A stretch of DNA of 29,737 nucleotides from JAFGBH01 sp964430915 (GTDB lineage: Bacteria; Desulfobacterota; Syntrophia; Syntrophales; UBA2210), in contig CAYSHT010000011.1 of NCBI GenBank assembly GCA_964430915.1, positions 1 to 29,737 of the forward strand. The letters are read 5' to 3'. The stretch's first letter is position 1; every line of letters starts with the position of its first letter. Positions 15,691 through 22,897 of this stretch are shown here, piece after piece. The position numbers were made by a program, and so were the translations under genes. Below the pieces are notes generated by a model. That model was given only the letters and a program-made list of their open reading frames with translations. It was not told the DNA's origin and did no database searches.

Positions 15691-15761
15691 ATAACTCCCT
15701 CCTCATTTATTTGATATATGTTTACATGCCGGATATGCGGCATTCTGCTTAAATGGCGATT

Positions 15762-16310
15762 CTACTTTAATGATTTTAAAAATGATTGTACGCTGCGGAC
15801 GCCTTCTACTTTTTTGGCGTGTTCAATAACTCTCTGAATTTCGCTTCTTTCACTTACGAAACCCATCAGTACGACGTTGCACTGGGCCGTCGCTATGCTC
15901 AGGTTTTTTGACCAGATTTTTCTGTCACCCGCTATTTTGGCCTTGACTTCCGATGTAATCCTAAGATTTTCTTCCGGTTTACAGGGGTCGCCTTCTTTCT
16001 TCGGCAGGAGGTAAGTTTCAAGGGTCTTTACCCCCTCTACAGCTTTCGCTATTTCCACGGCCCGCTCTCTCTGCTTTTCGGTCTCATATTCACCGACGAG
16101 ATAGGCGTGTCCATTGTAACATCGAGGTGTTATGTTGAGATCCTTGACAAGATAGTCGGCGAGAAATTTTTTCAGAATGGTAGACATGATCCGCTTGTCG
16201 CTGGCGAAAGTACGATAAAACTTGGCATCTTCCGCCGCTTTGTGTTGTCCGCCGCATCCCACGGTTGCTATCAAGATGAGGCATGACAGTGCTGCGAGAA
16301 CATATCTCAT
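15762..16310 (-). CDS. BON-domain lipoprotein
   Basis: 182 aa from the ATG at 16310, which has GGGAGG four bases upstream; a frame starting seven codons earlier lacks a site. The N-terminal signal is lipoprotein-like (LILIATVGC, Cys at about 19). Two BON modules follow at about residues 38-95 and 112-178 (DLNITPRCYNGHAYLVGEYE, then LSIATAQCNVVLMGFVSERS), each ending in a KKVEGVRSVQ-type helix/strand. BON proteins bind phospholipid or envelope surfaces and help keep the outer membrane or periplasm intact under stress. This resembles OsmY/DolP-type proteins. It is divergent from the ORP-type locus. Confidence 0.88.
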   Translation of the reverse strand: MRYVLAALSCLILIATVGCGGQHKAAEDAKFYRTFASDKRIMSTILKKFLADYLVKDLNITPRCYNGHAYLVGEYETEKQRERAVEIAKAVEGVKTLETYLLPKKEGDPCKPEENLRITSEVKAKIAGDRKIWSKNLSIATAQCNVVLMGFVSERSEIQRVIEHAKKVEGVRSVQSFLKSLK

Positions 16311-16448
16311 ATCGCCTCCCGCAAATATCATTGGGTCATGTCAAATACGGAAGCCAGTATTGCACTAATGCCGTCTTTTTGTCAACGTATGCTCAGAGGG
16401 TAAAAAGATCTCTGTGATCGAGAAATGGAAAAACCATCCCGAGAAGTC

Positions 16449-16471
16449 GCAATATTGCAACAATATTGTGT
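16449..16471. promoter_or_regulatory. Paired palindrome, candidate activator (enhancer) site 1
   Basis: Two adjacent 10-base palindromes, GCAATATTGC and ACAATATTGT, lie about 120 bases upstream of the -24 box at 16580. A very similar arrangement is found at 17404-17425, the same distance before a second sigma-54-like box. Confidence 0.55.
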
Positions 16472-16579
16472 TTCGAAGTTGCAAGTATGCGTAGATATAT
16501 GGGACCGGTTTCCCCGGTGTGAAAATCTAACTATTAGTAATAAAATAGAAAATAGGACTATTTTAAAAGAAAGTATCGA

Positions 16580-16595
16580 TGGCATAATTCTTGAT
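16580..16595 (+). promoter_or_regulatory. Sigma-54-like -24/-12 promoter 1
   Basis: TGGCAT-AATTC-TTGAT matches the -24 GG core and spacing of the sigma-54 consensus (TGGCAC-N5-TTGCA), with GA replacing GC at -12. It would start transcription some 10-15 bases before the NifX-like gene at 16617. The same variant recurs at 17532. Confidence 0.5.
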
Positions 16596-16616
16596 ATGAG
16601 GGGGTAGGAGCGTGTT

Positions 16617-17033
16617 ATGAAGATTGCCATACCTGTCTGGGATAATCATGTATCGACGGTACTGGATTTTTCGAATAGTCTGATAATTGTGGAATGTGAT
16701 TCCGGTAGTATAGGAGAAAGATCAAGCGACGGGTTTGGCGAAAGTTCGATCATCGAAAAGGTTGCCAAACTGAGAGATCTCGGCGTGAATGTTCTCTTGT
16801 GCGGGGCCGTATCGGGACCCTTGGAGCGGATGATTCTGGCTTCCGGAATTGTGGTGATACCCTTCTTGCGGGGAACGGTTGATGAGGTGCTCGATGCTTA
16901 TCTGAACAACAGGCTCGTGGATGAAAGATTTGCTCTTCCCGGATGCTATCCCGCAGGGATGGGGTACGGAAGGCGAGGAATAGGACGCGGACGACGCGGT
17001 GGATGGGGAAAACGAAGGAGAGAGTGGTTATGA
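16617..17033 (+). CDS. NifX/ORP-family metal-cluster carrier, basic C-terminal tail
   Basis: 138 aa. Residues 1-105 match the dinitrogenase iron-molybdenum-cofactor (NifX/NifB C-terminal) fold: MKIAIPVWDNHVS, a central KLRDLGVNVLLCGAVSG and IVVIPFLRGTVDEVLDAYL. Members carry iron-molybdenum or other mixed-metal clusters; the orange protein of Desulfovibrio binds a Mo-Cu-S cluster. The tail (about 108-138) is rich in Gly, Arg and Trp (GYGRRGIGRGRRGG) and may bind nucleic acid or just be flexible. First gene of the locus; its stop overlaps the next start (ATGA). A sigma-54-like promoter lies just upstream. Confidence 0.85.
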   Translation: MKIAIPVWDNHVSTVLDFSNSLIIVECDSGSIGERSSDGFGESSIIEKVAKLRDLGVNVLLCGAVSGPLERMILASGIVVIPFLRGTVDEVLDAYLNNRLVDERFALPGCYPAGMGYGRRGIGRGRRGGWGKRRREWL

Positions 17034-17398
17034 AGGTTGCCGTTACATCATATGATAAAGACATTACCGGAAGGATAGACAGGAGCTTCGGAAGGGCAAA
17101 GTGGTTCGTTGTGGTTGATACTGAAAATGATACGGTGGAAGACCATTCAAATATGCAGAATGTAAACACTGCTCAGGGTGCTGGAATTCAGGCGGCGCAA
17201 AATATATCAAATCTGGGAGTCGATGTTATACTGACGGGGAACGTTGGCCCGAATGCCTTCAGGACATTGAGTGCCGCTTCGATAAAGATTTTTGTCGTGG
17301 GTAAAAATGTCGAGACGGTTGAAGAGGCGATTGCGGAGTGGAAGGCAGGGAGATTGCAGGAGGTAAACGAGGCCACCATCGAAGGGGCGTGGGTGTAA
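17030..17398 (+). CDS. NifX/ORP-family metal-cluster carrier
   Basis: 122 aa from the ATG at 17030 (AAGGAG nine bases upstream); the start overlaps the stop of the previous gene, so the two are translationally coupled. Residues show MKVAVTSYDKDITGRIDRSF, a variable middle, GAGIQAAQNISNLGVDVILT, the GNVGPNAF loop and a final acidic segment. This is the NifX-like fold of small ORP subunits, which hold a mixed-metal cluster. Unlike its neighbour it has no basic tail. Paralogous NifX folds recur in the fusions at 19083 and 23874, so this locus encodes at least four such domains. Confidence 0.88.
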   Translation: MKVAVTSYDKDITGRIDRSFGRAKWFVVVDTENDTVEDHSNMQNVNTAQGAGIQAAQNISNLGVDVILTGNVGPNAFRTLSAASIKIFVVGKNVETVEEAIAEWKAGRLQEVNEATIEGAWV

Positions 17399-17403
17399 TG
17401 TTT

Positions 17404-17425
17404 GCAATTATGCTACTAATTGTGT
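17404..17425. promoter_or_regulatory. Candidate activator (enhancer) site 2
   Basis: GCAATTATGC followed by TACTAATTGTGT closely parallels site 1 at 16449-16471 and lies about 118 bases before the -24 box at 17532. Confidence 0.45.
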
Positions 17426-17429
17426 AACT

Positions 17430-17451
17430 ATAGTCGCATAAAAGCGACTAT
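17430..17451. terminator. Perfect 8-bp hairpin after the second NifX gene
   Basis: ATAGTCGC and GCGACTAT pair around ATAAAA, about 30 bases after the stop at 17398. There is no T run, so it may stabilise the 3' end of the transcript or attenuate it rather than act as a classical terminator. Confidence 0.4.
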
Positions 17452-17531
17452 CGAAGGGTTGCTCGTAAATAAAGTTGAATGCAACCGCATAAAATTAATA
17501 AGTATTATAATTATAGTGAATCGTCACGTTC

Positions 17532-17547
17532 TGGCATGCTTTTTGAT
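17532..17547 (+). promoter_or_regulatory. Sigma-54-like -24/-12 promoter 2
   Basis: TGGCAT-GCTTT-TTGAT has the same variant boxes and spacing as the element at 16580. It precedes the DUF5320-type gene at 17629 by about 80 bases. Confidence 0.45.
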
Positions 17548-17628
17548 TGTATGTATTGTATGTAATAAGAATTGTAACATGGTTAGATAAAAAACAGTTC
17601 TAACCGCTATGACAGGGAGGTGATTTAA

Positions 17629-17946
17629 ATGCCATGGGGAGATGGAACAGGTCCTGGGGGATATGGCCCGATGACGGGACGGGGAGCAGGTTACTGCGCC
17701 GTGCCCCTGACGGGATATGCGAATCCTGTTTTGGCAAGAGGCTTCCGGGGTACTGCATATTACGGTGCTCCAGAAACGTCCTATCCATCGGCGGTTGCTC
17801 CTTACGGACCGGCAACCTATTATAGTAACTTTGGGAGCCCACAGGGGTTCGGTCGTTTCTATGGATTCGGCCGTGGTCCCGGATTTGGCAGAGGTTTTGG
17901 ACGAGGCTGGTTTGGCCGTGGGCGCGGATTTGGCCGTCGTTGGTAG
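17629..17946 (+). CDS. Gly/Arg/Phe-rich DUF5320-type protein
   Basis: 105 aa, ATG preceded by AGGGAGGTGA. It begins with MPWGDGTGPGGYGPMTGRG, the characteristic opening of the DUF5320 family, which travels with NifX/ORP genes in anaerobes. The middle is rich in Tyr, Pro and Ala, and the last 40 residues are repeats of GFGRG. The fold is probably disordered; family function is unknown. Lacks the C-terminal coiled coil seen in the 18412 protein. Association with metal-cluster assembly is inferred from context only. Confidence 0.8.
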   Translation: MPWGDGTGPGGYGPMTGRGAGYCAVPLTGYANPVLARGFRGTAYYGAPETSYPSAVAPYGPATYYSNFGSPQGFGRFYGFGRGPGFGRGFGRGWFGRGRGFGRRW

Positions 17947-17992
17947 CAGGTTGATTTTTAGCAGATAAGATAGGTGAGAGGAGGATAGTATC

Positions 17993-18348
17993 ATGCCAAG
18001 AGGAGATGGAACCGGACCGCAGGGACAGGGACCCAAAACCGGTCGCGGATTAGGCCCCGGTGGAACGGGAATGAAAGAAATGCCGCAAAATACCAATGAA
18101 AATACNNNNNNNNNNNNNNNNNNNNNNNNNNNNNNNNNNNNNNNNNNNNNNNNNNNNNNNNNNNNNNNNNNNNNNNNNNNNNNNNNNNNNNNNNNNNNNN
18201 NNNNNAAAATACCAATGAAAATACTAATGAGAATACTAATAATGAAGGATTTTTCCAGAGACTTGGACGAGGTTTAGGTTTTGGACGGACCGGAAAGGGC
18301 CGTGGAATGGGACAGGGCCGAGGTCAAGGCGGAGGACGTAACCGGTAA
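17993..18348 (+). CDS. Gly-rich DUF5320-like protein with Asn-Thr-Asn-Glu repeats, interrupted by a 100-N gap
   Basis: ATG at 17993 with GAGAGGAGG upstream. The N-terminus MPRGDGTGPQGQGPKTGRG matches its neighbours. A run of NTNE repeats follows, then a Gly/Arg tail (GRGLGFGRTGKGRG) ending at a TAA at 18346-18348. The N run makes the literal frame inconsistent (356 bases, not a multiple of three). The bases on the two sides of the gap are identical for 19 positions, and collapsing that overlap joins both parts in frame, so one gene is intended. The true number of NTNE repeats is unknown. Confidence 0.7.
18106..18205. other. Assembly gap (100 N) inside an Asn-Thr-Asn-Glu repeat
   Basis: Exactly 100 N, the usual placeholder for a join of unknown length. 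AAAATACCAATGAAAATAC occurs both immediately before and immediately after the gap, so the contig ends overlap within a 12-base tandem repeat. Confidence 0.95.
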
Positions 18349-18411
18349 ATTACAGGTGGTAATAATAGAAGCCGAGAGCTTAAAAACTATAAGTGCAAGG
18401 AGGTAAGTATC

Positions 18412-18822
18412 ATGCCAGGTGGAGATAGAACAGGGCCCGCAGGAATGGGACCGATGACGGGAAGAGGAGCAGGTATCTGCGCCGGTTATCCCGCACCGGG
18501 ATATATGAATTCCGGTTTTGGCGGGGGTTTCGGAAGAGGAGGTGGCTTTGGACGTGGCGGAGGCTGGGGCCGTCGTAACTGGTTTTATGCAACAGGTATG
18601 ACAGGCTGGCAGCGGGCTGCCCATGGTGGTTATCCGGCCTACGGAGCAGGTATGCCCTACAATATGCCCTATTCACCGGCTCCCAATACTCAATATACTG
18701 CAGGTTTCTCAAGAGAAGACGAACTGAATGCGCTGAATGGTCAGGCGGAGTATTTAGAGGATTCCCTGGAAGGTATTAAAAGGCGTATTAAGGAGTTGGA
18801 AGAAGAAAACAAAGGGGAATAA
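18412..18822 (+). CDS. DUF5320 protein, Gly-rich with C-terminal coiled coil
   Basis: 136 aa; AAGGAGG lies nine bases before the ATG. Order: the family opening MPGGDRTGPAGMGPMTGRG, a Gly/Phe/Arg block (about 40-60), a Tyr/Pro/Met-rich middle (about 68-103) and a charged helix at about 106-136 (EDELNALNGQAEYLEDSLEG) typical of the DUF5320 C-terminus. Third of three such genes in a row. A similar Gly/Met-rich region followed by a coiled coil is inserted in the NifX-ferredoxin fusion at 19083, suggesting the modules interact or were exchanged (inference). No enzymatic motif. Confidence 0.82.
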   Translation: MPGGDRTGPAGMGPMTGRGAGICAGYPAPGYMNSGFGGGFGRGGGFGRGGGWGRRNWFYATGMTGWQRAAHGGYPAYGAGMPYNMPYSPAPNTQYTAGFSREDELNALNGQAEYLEDSLEGIKRRIKELEEENKGE

Positions 18823-18830
18823 AAAAAAAG

Positions 18831-18960
18831 AAAAAGCGCTGGCACGGGATCTGAACTGAAGAACGGGTAGGTACAATCGCGAATTATTTTTGACGTGTGG
18901 TGATTCCACGAAGCAAGTCTTCGGGGAGCTTCCGATATAACACCTGTTGCCGGCGCTTTT
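18831..18960 (+). ncRNA. Candidate structured RNA or leader closed by a long stem
   Basis: AAAAAGCGCTGGCA (18831-18844) pairs with TTGCCGGCGCTTTT (18947-18960) with one G-U pair. Inside are GTGG/CCAC (18897-18909) and GAAGC/GCTTC (18910-18932) hairpins. It fills the intergenic stretch 18823-19082 before the NifX-ferredoxin fusion. I do not recognise a known riboswitch. TGGCAC-GGGAT-CTGAA at 18840-18855 also resembles the sigma-54-like boxes nearby; if that is the promoter, the left arm would not be transcribed. It could also simply be a terminator-like end for the upstream genes. Confidence 0.35.
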
Positions 18961-19082
18961 ATGTGTGTCGAGCTTGCGTTTTGAAGATGGGATACTTATG
19001 TTAGCTTTCTGTTTTGGGTTTGTTTTTTTGTCATCGAAAGCTCGTTAAGCTTTATACTTTTATCAGGAGAGGTATCTAAAAA

Positions 19083-19919
19083 ATGAAAATAGCAGTTACA
19101 ACGGTGGGTCCGTCATTGGATGAGCAGGTTGAAACCCGTTTCGGGAGGACTCCTTATTTTTTGTTTGTGGACACGGATACTATGGAATTTGAGGCCGTGC
19201 AGAATCCCAATGTTGCAGCGGGAGGCGGTGCCGGGATCCAGTCAGCACAGCTGATGTCGGAACACGGTGTCCAGCATGTTCTCACGGGAAACTGCGGACC
19301 GAATGCATTCCAGGTTTTCTCGGCAGCTGGTATCCAGGTTATTGTAGGAGTGAGCGGAATTGCCCGCCAGGCGGTGGAACAGTTCAAGAGCGGCGTTTTA
19401 ACTGCATCGAACCAGTCCAATGTGGCGAGTCACTTTGGCATGGGTGGTGGCCAGAGCTTGGGCGGTGGCCAGAGCTTGGGCGGTGGCCAGAGTTTGGGCG
19501 GTGGCCGTGGCATGGGTATGGGCGGCGGTCGCGGCATGGGCATGGGTAGTGGACGCGGCATGGGAATGGGCAGCGGTCGTGGCATGGGCATGGGTGGTGG
19601 TCAGGCAGGATTTCCTGGTGTGACACCTCAGCCGCGCGTACCGGCAAAAGATCAAGCAAACGCTCTCGAAGAGGAAGCGCGCCTTCTCGAAAAACAACTG
19701 CAGGATGTCAAGCGTCGGATCGATCAGGTTCAAAAGGGCAAAGGCAAAGCAGTCGCGTATGTTGATCCCGGGAAATGCAACGGATGCGGTGTATGCGCTG
19801 ATTACTGTTCCGTGGACGCAATTATTATTAATGATGTGGCCGTCATTGATGAAAATAAATGCACGGGATGCGAACTGTGCATCGATAAGTGTCCTCTTGA
19901 TGCGATTACGATGATGTAG
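19083..19919 (+). CDS. NifX/ORP domain fused through a Gly-Met repeat and coiled coil to a 2[4Fe-4S] ferredoxin
   Basis: 278 aa. Residues 1-110 are a NifX-like domain (MKIAVTTVGPSLDEQVETRF, GAGIQSAQLMSEHGV, TGNCGPNAF). Residues 122-171 are perfect short repeats: GGQSLG three times, then GRGMGMG-type units four times. A coiled coil (about 190-222) follows, then two [4Fe-4S] motifs, CNGCGVCADYCSVDA and CTGCELCIDKCPLDA, in the last 55 residues. It could hold a mixed-metal cluster and pass electrons through its ferredoxin part; Met/Gly repeats could bind soft metal such as copper (inference). GGAGAGG lies upstream of the ATG. The MinD-ferredoxin genes start 14 bases downstream. Confidence 0.88.
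   Translation: MKIAVTTVGPSLDEQVETRFGRTPYFLFVDTDTMEFEAVQNPNVAAGGGAGIQSAQLMSEHGVQHVLTGNCGPNAFQVFSAAGIQVIVGVSGIARQAVEQFKSGVLTASNQSNVASHFGMGGGQSLGGGQSLGGGQSLGGGRGMGMGGGRGMGMGSGRGMGMGSGRGMGMGGGQAGFPGVTPQPRVPAKDQANALEEEARLLEKQLQDVKRRIDQVQKGKGKAVAYVDPGKCNGCGVCADYCSVDAIIINDVAVIDENKCTGCELCIDKCPLDAITMM
19446..19595 (+). repeat. Coding tandem repeats (3 x 18 bp, 4 x 24 bp)
   Basis: Three 18-base units at 19446-19499 are followed by four 24-base units at 19500-19595, all multiples of three, encoding the Gly/Ser/Gln then Gly/Arg/Met repeats of the fusion protein. The first units are almost identical, which suggests recent expansion; the copy number may vary between strains. Confidence 0.9.
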
Positions 19920-19933
19920 GAAGGAGTGCCAAC

Positions 19934-20827
19934 TTGAAAATAGCCATTGCCAGTGGGAAGGGTGGCACCGGAAAGACGACGATAGCGACAAATCTTGCCC
20001 TGGTGCTCGCTGATGAGGGAAAGAAAGTAGAGCTTTTGGACTGTGATGTTGAGGAGCCGAACTGTCATATATTTCTGAAACCGGACATTGAATCAAAGAC
20101 ACCTGCCACGGTATTGATGCCGAAGGTGATTGAAGAAAAGTGTACGGGATGTGGTATCTGCGCAGAGGTCTGCGAATACAGTGCCATTGCTGTTATTAAG
20201 GGCAAGGTTCTTATATTTCCCGAGCTCTGCCACGGATGCGGCGCATGCAAGCTCTTTTGTCCCGAAGATGCATTTGTAGAGGTGACGAGAGAAGTCGGCC
20301 TTATCGAGAAAGGGAAAGCCGGTGGAATCAGTTTCATCCATGGATTGTTGAATATTGGAGAGCTCATGTCTCCCGCTGTTATCAGCGGTGTCAAGGAAGC
20401 CGCCGGTGAACCGGAGATACTGATTGTCGATTCACCCCCGGGGACATCCTGTCCCGTTATCGCAGCCGTCAAGGATGCGGAGTTTGTTCTTCTGGTTACT
20501 GAGCCCACTCCCTTCGGTCTCAATGATCTGGAGCTCGCCGTGGGAATGGTGAAGGAGCTGAATATACCCTTTGCCGTGGCCATTAACCGCTCAGATGTCG
20601 GCAATGATGACGTAAAAAAATATTGCGGAAGAGAAGGAATCGAGATTGTTCTGGAGATACCGGATGATCGCAGAATCGCCGAAGCCTATTCGAAAGGGGA
20701 GATGGTCATCCGTGCATTGCCGGACTATCGAGAGACATTTGAAACCTGCTGGGTAAAAATCACCGATCTCCATCAGGCTGTGCTCAAGGAAAAACAGTAT
20801 TCGGGAAAGAAAGCAACGGGAATTTGA
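19934..20827 (+). CDS. MinD-family P-loop ATPase with inserted 2[4Fe-4S] ferredoxin domain (ORP cluster)
   Basis: 297 aa. Deviant Walker A SGKGGTGKT at 7-15 and Walker B-like LIVDSPPGTSCPVI near 172-185 define the MinD/Mrp class. Inserted near residues 60-120 is a ferredoxin module with CTGCGICAEVCEYSA and CHGCGACKLFCPEDA. Such MinD-ferredoxin pairs are constant parts of the ORP complex of anaerobes, where ATP hydrolysis is thought to drive cluster transfer or complex assembly. It starts with TTG, supported by AGGAAGGAG at the right distance. Four bases separate it from its paralogue, so the two probably form a heterodimer (inference). Confidence 0.93.
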   Translation: MKIAIASGKGGTGKTTIATNLALVLADEGKKVELLDCDVEEPNCHIFLKPDIESKTPATVLMPKVIEEKCTGCGICAEVCEYSAIAVIKGKVLIFPELCHGCGACKLFCPEDAFVEVTREVGLIEKGKAGGISFIHGLLNIGELMSPAVISGVKEAAGEPEILIVDSPPGTSCPVIAAVKDAEFVLLVTEPTPFGLNDLELAVGMVKELNIPFAVAINRSDVGNDDVKKYCGREGIEIVLEIPDDRRIAEAYSKGEMVIRALPDYRETFETCWVKITDLHQAVLKEKQYSGKKATGI

Positions 20828-20831
20828 AGAT

Positions 20832-21713
20832 ATGAAGGAAATTGTTGTCATAAGCGGAAAAGGCGGGACGGGGAAAACCAGTATTGTCGCTTCATTTGCA
20901 GCCCTGGCGGGTAAAAAAGTTCTGGCAGATTGTGATGTGGACGCGGCCGATCTTCATCTCGTTCTCAATCCGAAAATCGAACGTCGGGAAGATTTCAGCG
21001 GTGGCAAGAAGGCAAGAATATTGGAAGATGAATGCATTGCCTGTGACCGCTGTATCGAGGAGTGCCGTTTCGAGGCGATAACATACTCTCATTCGGAAAA
21101 CGGAAATGTGCCCTCTGTCGACCCCATTTTCTGTGAGGGATGCGGCGTGTGTGTCCGGGTGTGTCCTGTCGAGGCCATATCTTTTGAGCCGGCTGTGAAC
21201 GGCGAGTGGTATGTATCCTCGACGAATTACGGACCGATGGTGCATGCACGACTCGGTATGGCCGAAGGAAATTCGGGGAAACTGGTAACGCTGATCCGCC
21301 AGGAAGCACGAGATATTGCTGAAAGAGAAGGGCTTGAATACATAATTGTCGATGGATCCCCCGGTGTCGGATGTCCCGTCATTGCATCCATAACGGGTTC
21401 CGATCTCGTGCTGGTTGTAACCGAACCGACGCTCTCCGGCCAGCATGACTTGCTCAGGGTGGCGGAACTTACCGCGCATTTCAGGATTCCCACAGTTGTC
21501 TGTGTCAATAAGTGGGATTTAAATCCCGATATTACCGAGCAGATTGAGAGAGAAGCAGAAGGGCTCGGGGTCAAGGCAGCAGGAAGGGTCCGGTACGATA
21601 CGGCAATTACAAAGGCGCAGATCGTGAAGACGAGCGTTGTTGAATACACAGGTGGCGCTGTCTCCGAGGACATAAAGTCTCTCTGGAGAAATGTTATCTA
21701 TGCACTTGGTTGA
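20832..21713 (+). CDS. MinD-family P-loop ATPase with inserted 2[4Fe-4S] ferredoxin domain (ORP cluster), second paralogue
   Basis: 293 aa, same architecture as the preceding gene: Walker A SGKGGTGKT (8-16), ferredoxin insertion with CIACDRCIEECRFEA and CEGCGVCVRVCPVEA, and IIVDGSPGVGCPVI as the Walker B/switch region. Sequence identity with the first copy is moderate and the cluster motifs differ (first motif ends in RFEA rather than a Pro-containing type), so it is a long-standing paralogue, not a recent duplicate. Starts four bases after the previous stop, with only a weak GAAG as ribosome site, suggesting coupled translation. Confidence 0.93.
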   Translation: MKEIVVISGKGGTGKTSIVASFAALAGKKVLADCDVDAADLHLVLNPKIERREDFSGGKKARILEDECIACDRCIEECRFEAITYSHSENGNVPSVDPIFCEGCGVCVRVCPVEAISFEPAVNGEWYVSSTNYGPMVHARLGMAEGNSGKLVTLIRQEARDIAEREGLEYIIVDGSPGVGCPVIASITGSDLVLVVTEPTLSGQHDLLRVAELTAHFRIPTVVCVNKWDLNPDITEQIEREAEGLGVKAAGRVRYDTAITKAQIVKTSVVEYTGGAVSEDIKSLWRNVIYALG

Positions 21714-21728
21714 GAAGAGGAGTACACG

Positions 21729-22610
21729 TTGGAAATATCTTTGGACTGTTTTCCCTGCTTTCTGAGACAAGCCCTTGAGGCAAGCAGAATATCTGGCGCC
21801 GACGAAAAGATGCAAAGAAAGGTCTTGAATTCAGTTATGACGACGCTGCTCACCGATATTTCTGAGGAAACAACGCCCCCGCAGATCGGCTGGCTGGTCC
21901 ACAGGACAATCAGAGAGGCGACGGGCAACCTCGATCCCTACAAAGAGATTAAGCGAACCCACAATGAAGCGGTATTGAGAATAGAAACTGATCTGACAGA
22001 TCTCATTAATAATTCATCGTCACCGCTTATGAACGCACTCAAGCTTGCCGGGACGGGAAATCTCATTGATATGGGACCTGAACGGAACTGGACCGATGTA
22101 GCTGAGATTTTCGACGGCTTCATGACCAGAAATTCTGATTATTTTGACTATCAGGGGGTTGATACCTTCTTGAGAAATTCTAAAACCCTTCTCTATTTGG
22201 GGGACAACGCCGGTGAAATCGTGCTGGACAAGATACTGATCAAACTGCTTATTCAGATGACCGATCTTGATATAACCTTCGCTGTCAGGGGAGGACCGAT
22301 TATTAATGACGCGACAATGGAAGATGCCAGATTTACCGGCATCACGGACATAGTGAGAACGATAGATACAGGCGTCGCGTTTCCTGGTGTGGTGTTGGAG
22401 GAATGTTCTGAGGACTTTTTGCACTATTATCATACTGCGGACATCATACTCTCCAAGGGTCAGGGAAATTATGAATCACTCTCCGATGAGAGGGGGAATA
22501 TATTTTTCCTCTTTAAGGCGAAGTGTCCCGTTGTCGCCGACAAAGTAGGATGCGGTGTAGGTGAGCTTGTTTTACAGAAAGGACGAGCTTTCGCTGAAGC
22601 TTTCAAATAA
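21729..22610 (+). CDS. DUF89/ARMT1-like damage-control phosphatase
   Basis: 293 aa, starting with TTG (GAGGAG eight bases upstream). Typical of the prokaryotic DUF89 group: the N-terminus SLDCFPCFLRQALEA with the CxxC, the metal-site motif LYLGDNAGEIVLDK near 156-168, a conserved Asn in GPIINDATMEDA, and ILSKGQGNYESLSD near 240-253. DUF89 proteins are metal-dependent (Mn, Co or Ni) phosphatases acting on damaged sugar-phosphate metabolites or cofactors. Its place between the ORP MinD ATPases and a radical SAM gene suggests cofactor quality control or a step in cluster assembly (inference). Cytoplasmic. Confidence 0.9.
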   Translation: MEISLDCFPCFLRQALEASRISGADEKMQRKVLNSVMTTLLTDISEETTPPQIGWLVHRTIREATGNLDPYKEIKRTHNEAVLRIETDLTDLINNSSSPLMNALKLAGTGNLIDMGPERNWTDVAEIFDGFMTRNSDYFDYQGVDTFLRNSKTLLYLGDNAGEIVLDKILIKLLIQMTDLDITFAVRGGPIINDATMEDARFTGITDIVRTIDTGVAFPGVVLEECSEDFLHYYHTADIILSKGQGNYESLSDERGNIFFLFKAKCPVVADKVGCGVGELVLQKGRAFAEAFK

Positions 22611-22624
22611 AGGAAACACTGAGT

Positions 22625-22888
22625 ATGCCGACCTACGAATACAAATGTAAAAAATACGGATATGAATTTGAGAGATTTCAGAAGATAACCGCCGATCCCG
22701 TTGCAACCTGCCCGGAATGTGGCGGTTCAGTTGAACGTTTAATCACCGAGGGTGGCGGATTTATCCTGAAAGGCCGGGGTTTTTACGCAACGGACTACGG
22801 GCAGGGAAAGGGCGCGACACGCTGCGGGAAAGAAAGCACCTGCTGCGGCAGAGAGACTCCCTGTGATGTCAAACCCTGCGAAGATTAG
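22625..22888 (+). CDS. FmdB-type zinc-ribbon protein with altered first knuckle and Cys-rich tail
   Basis: 87 aa. The opening MPTYEYKCKKYGYEFERFQ matches the FmdB/putative regulatory family (YEYKCxxCGxxFE), but the second Cys of the first pair is Tyr here, leaving C8 plus the second pair in TCPECGG. The last 25 residues carry seven Cys (RCGKESTCCGRETPC). With one pair broken, zinc may be held differently, or the protein may carry another metal or Fe-S cluster (inference). It lies 14 bases after the DUF89 gene and 9 before the radical SAM gene, so it is part of the operon. Confidence 0.82.
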   Translation: MPTYEYKCKKYGYEFERFQKITADPVATCPECGGSVERLITEGGGFILKGRGFYATDYGQGKGATRCGKESTCCGRETPCDVKPCED

Positions 22889-22897
22889 CAAAGTGGA

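Noticed and set aside
16943..17029. Longer N-terminus for the second NifX-like protein
   Set aside because: The NifX fold starts with MKVAVT at 17030, with a ribosome site and an ATGA overlap; the upstream stretch is the previous gene in another frame.
19446..19595. Possible CRISPR-like or noncoding tandem array
   Set aside because: Units are multiples of three with no spacers and stay in frame inside a real protein, so they are coding repeats.
19398..20102. 234-aa minus-strand open frame rich in His/Ala/Thr repeats
   Set aside because: It is the antisense of the Gly-Met repeat and MinD-ferredoxin genes; its repeats are the mirror of coding repeats, and it has no ribosome site or recognisable domain.
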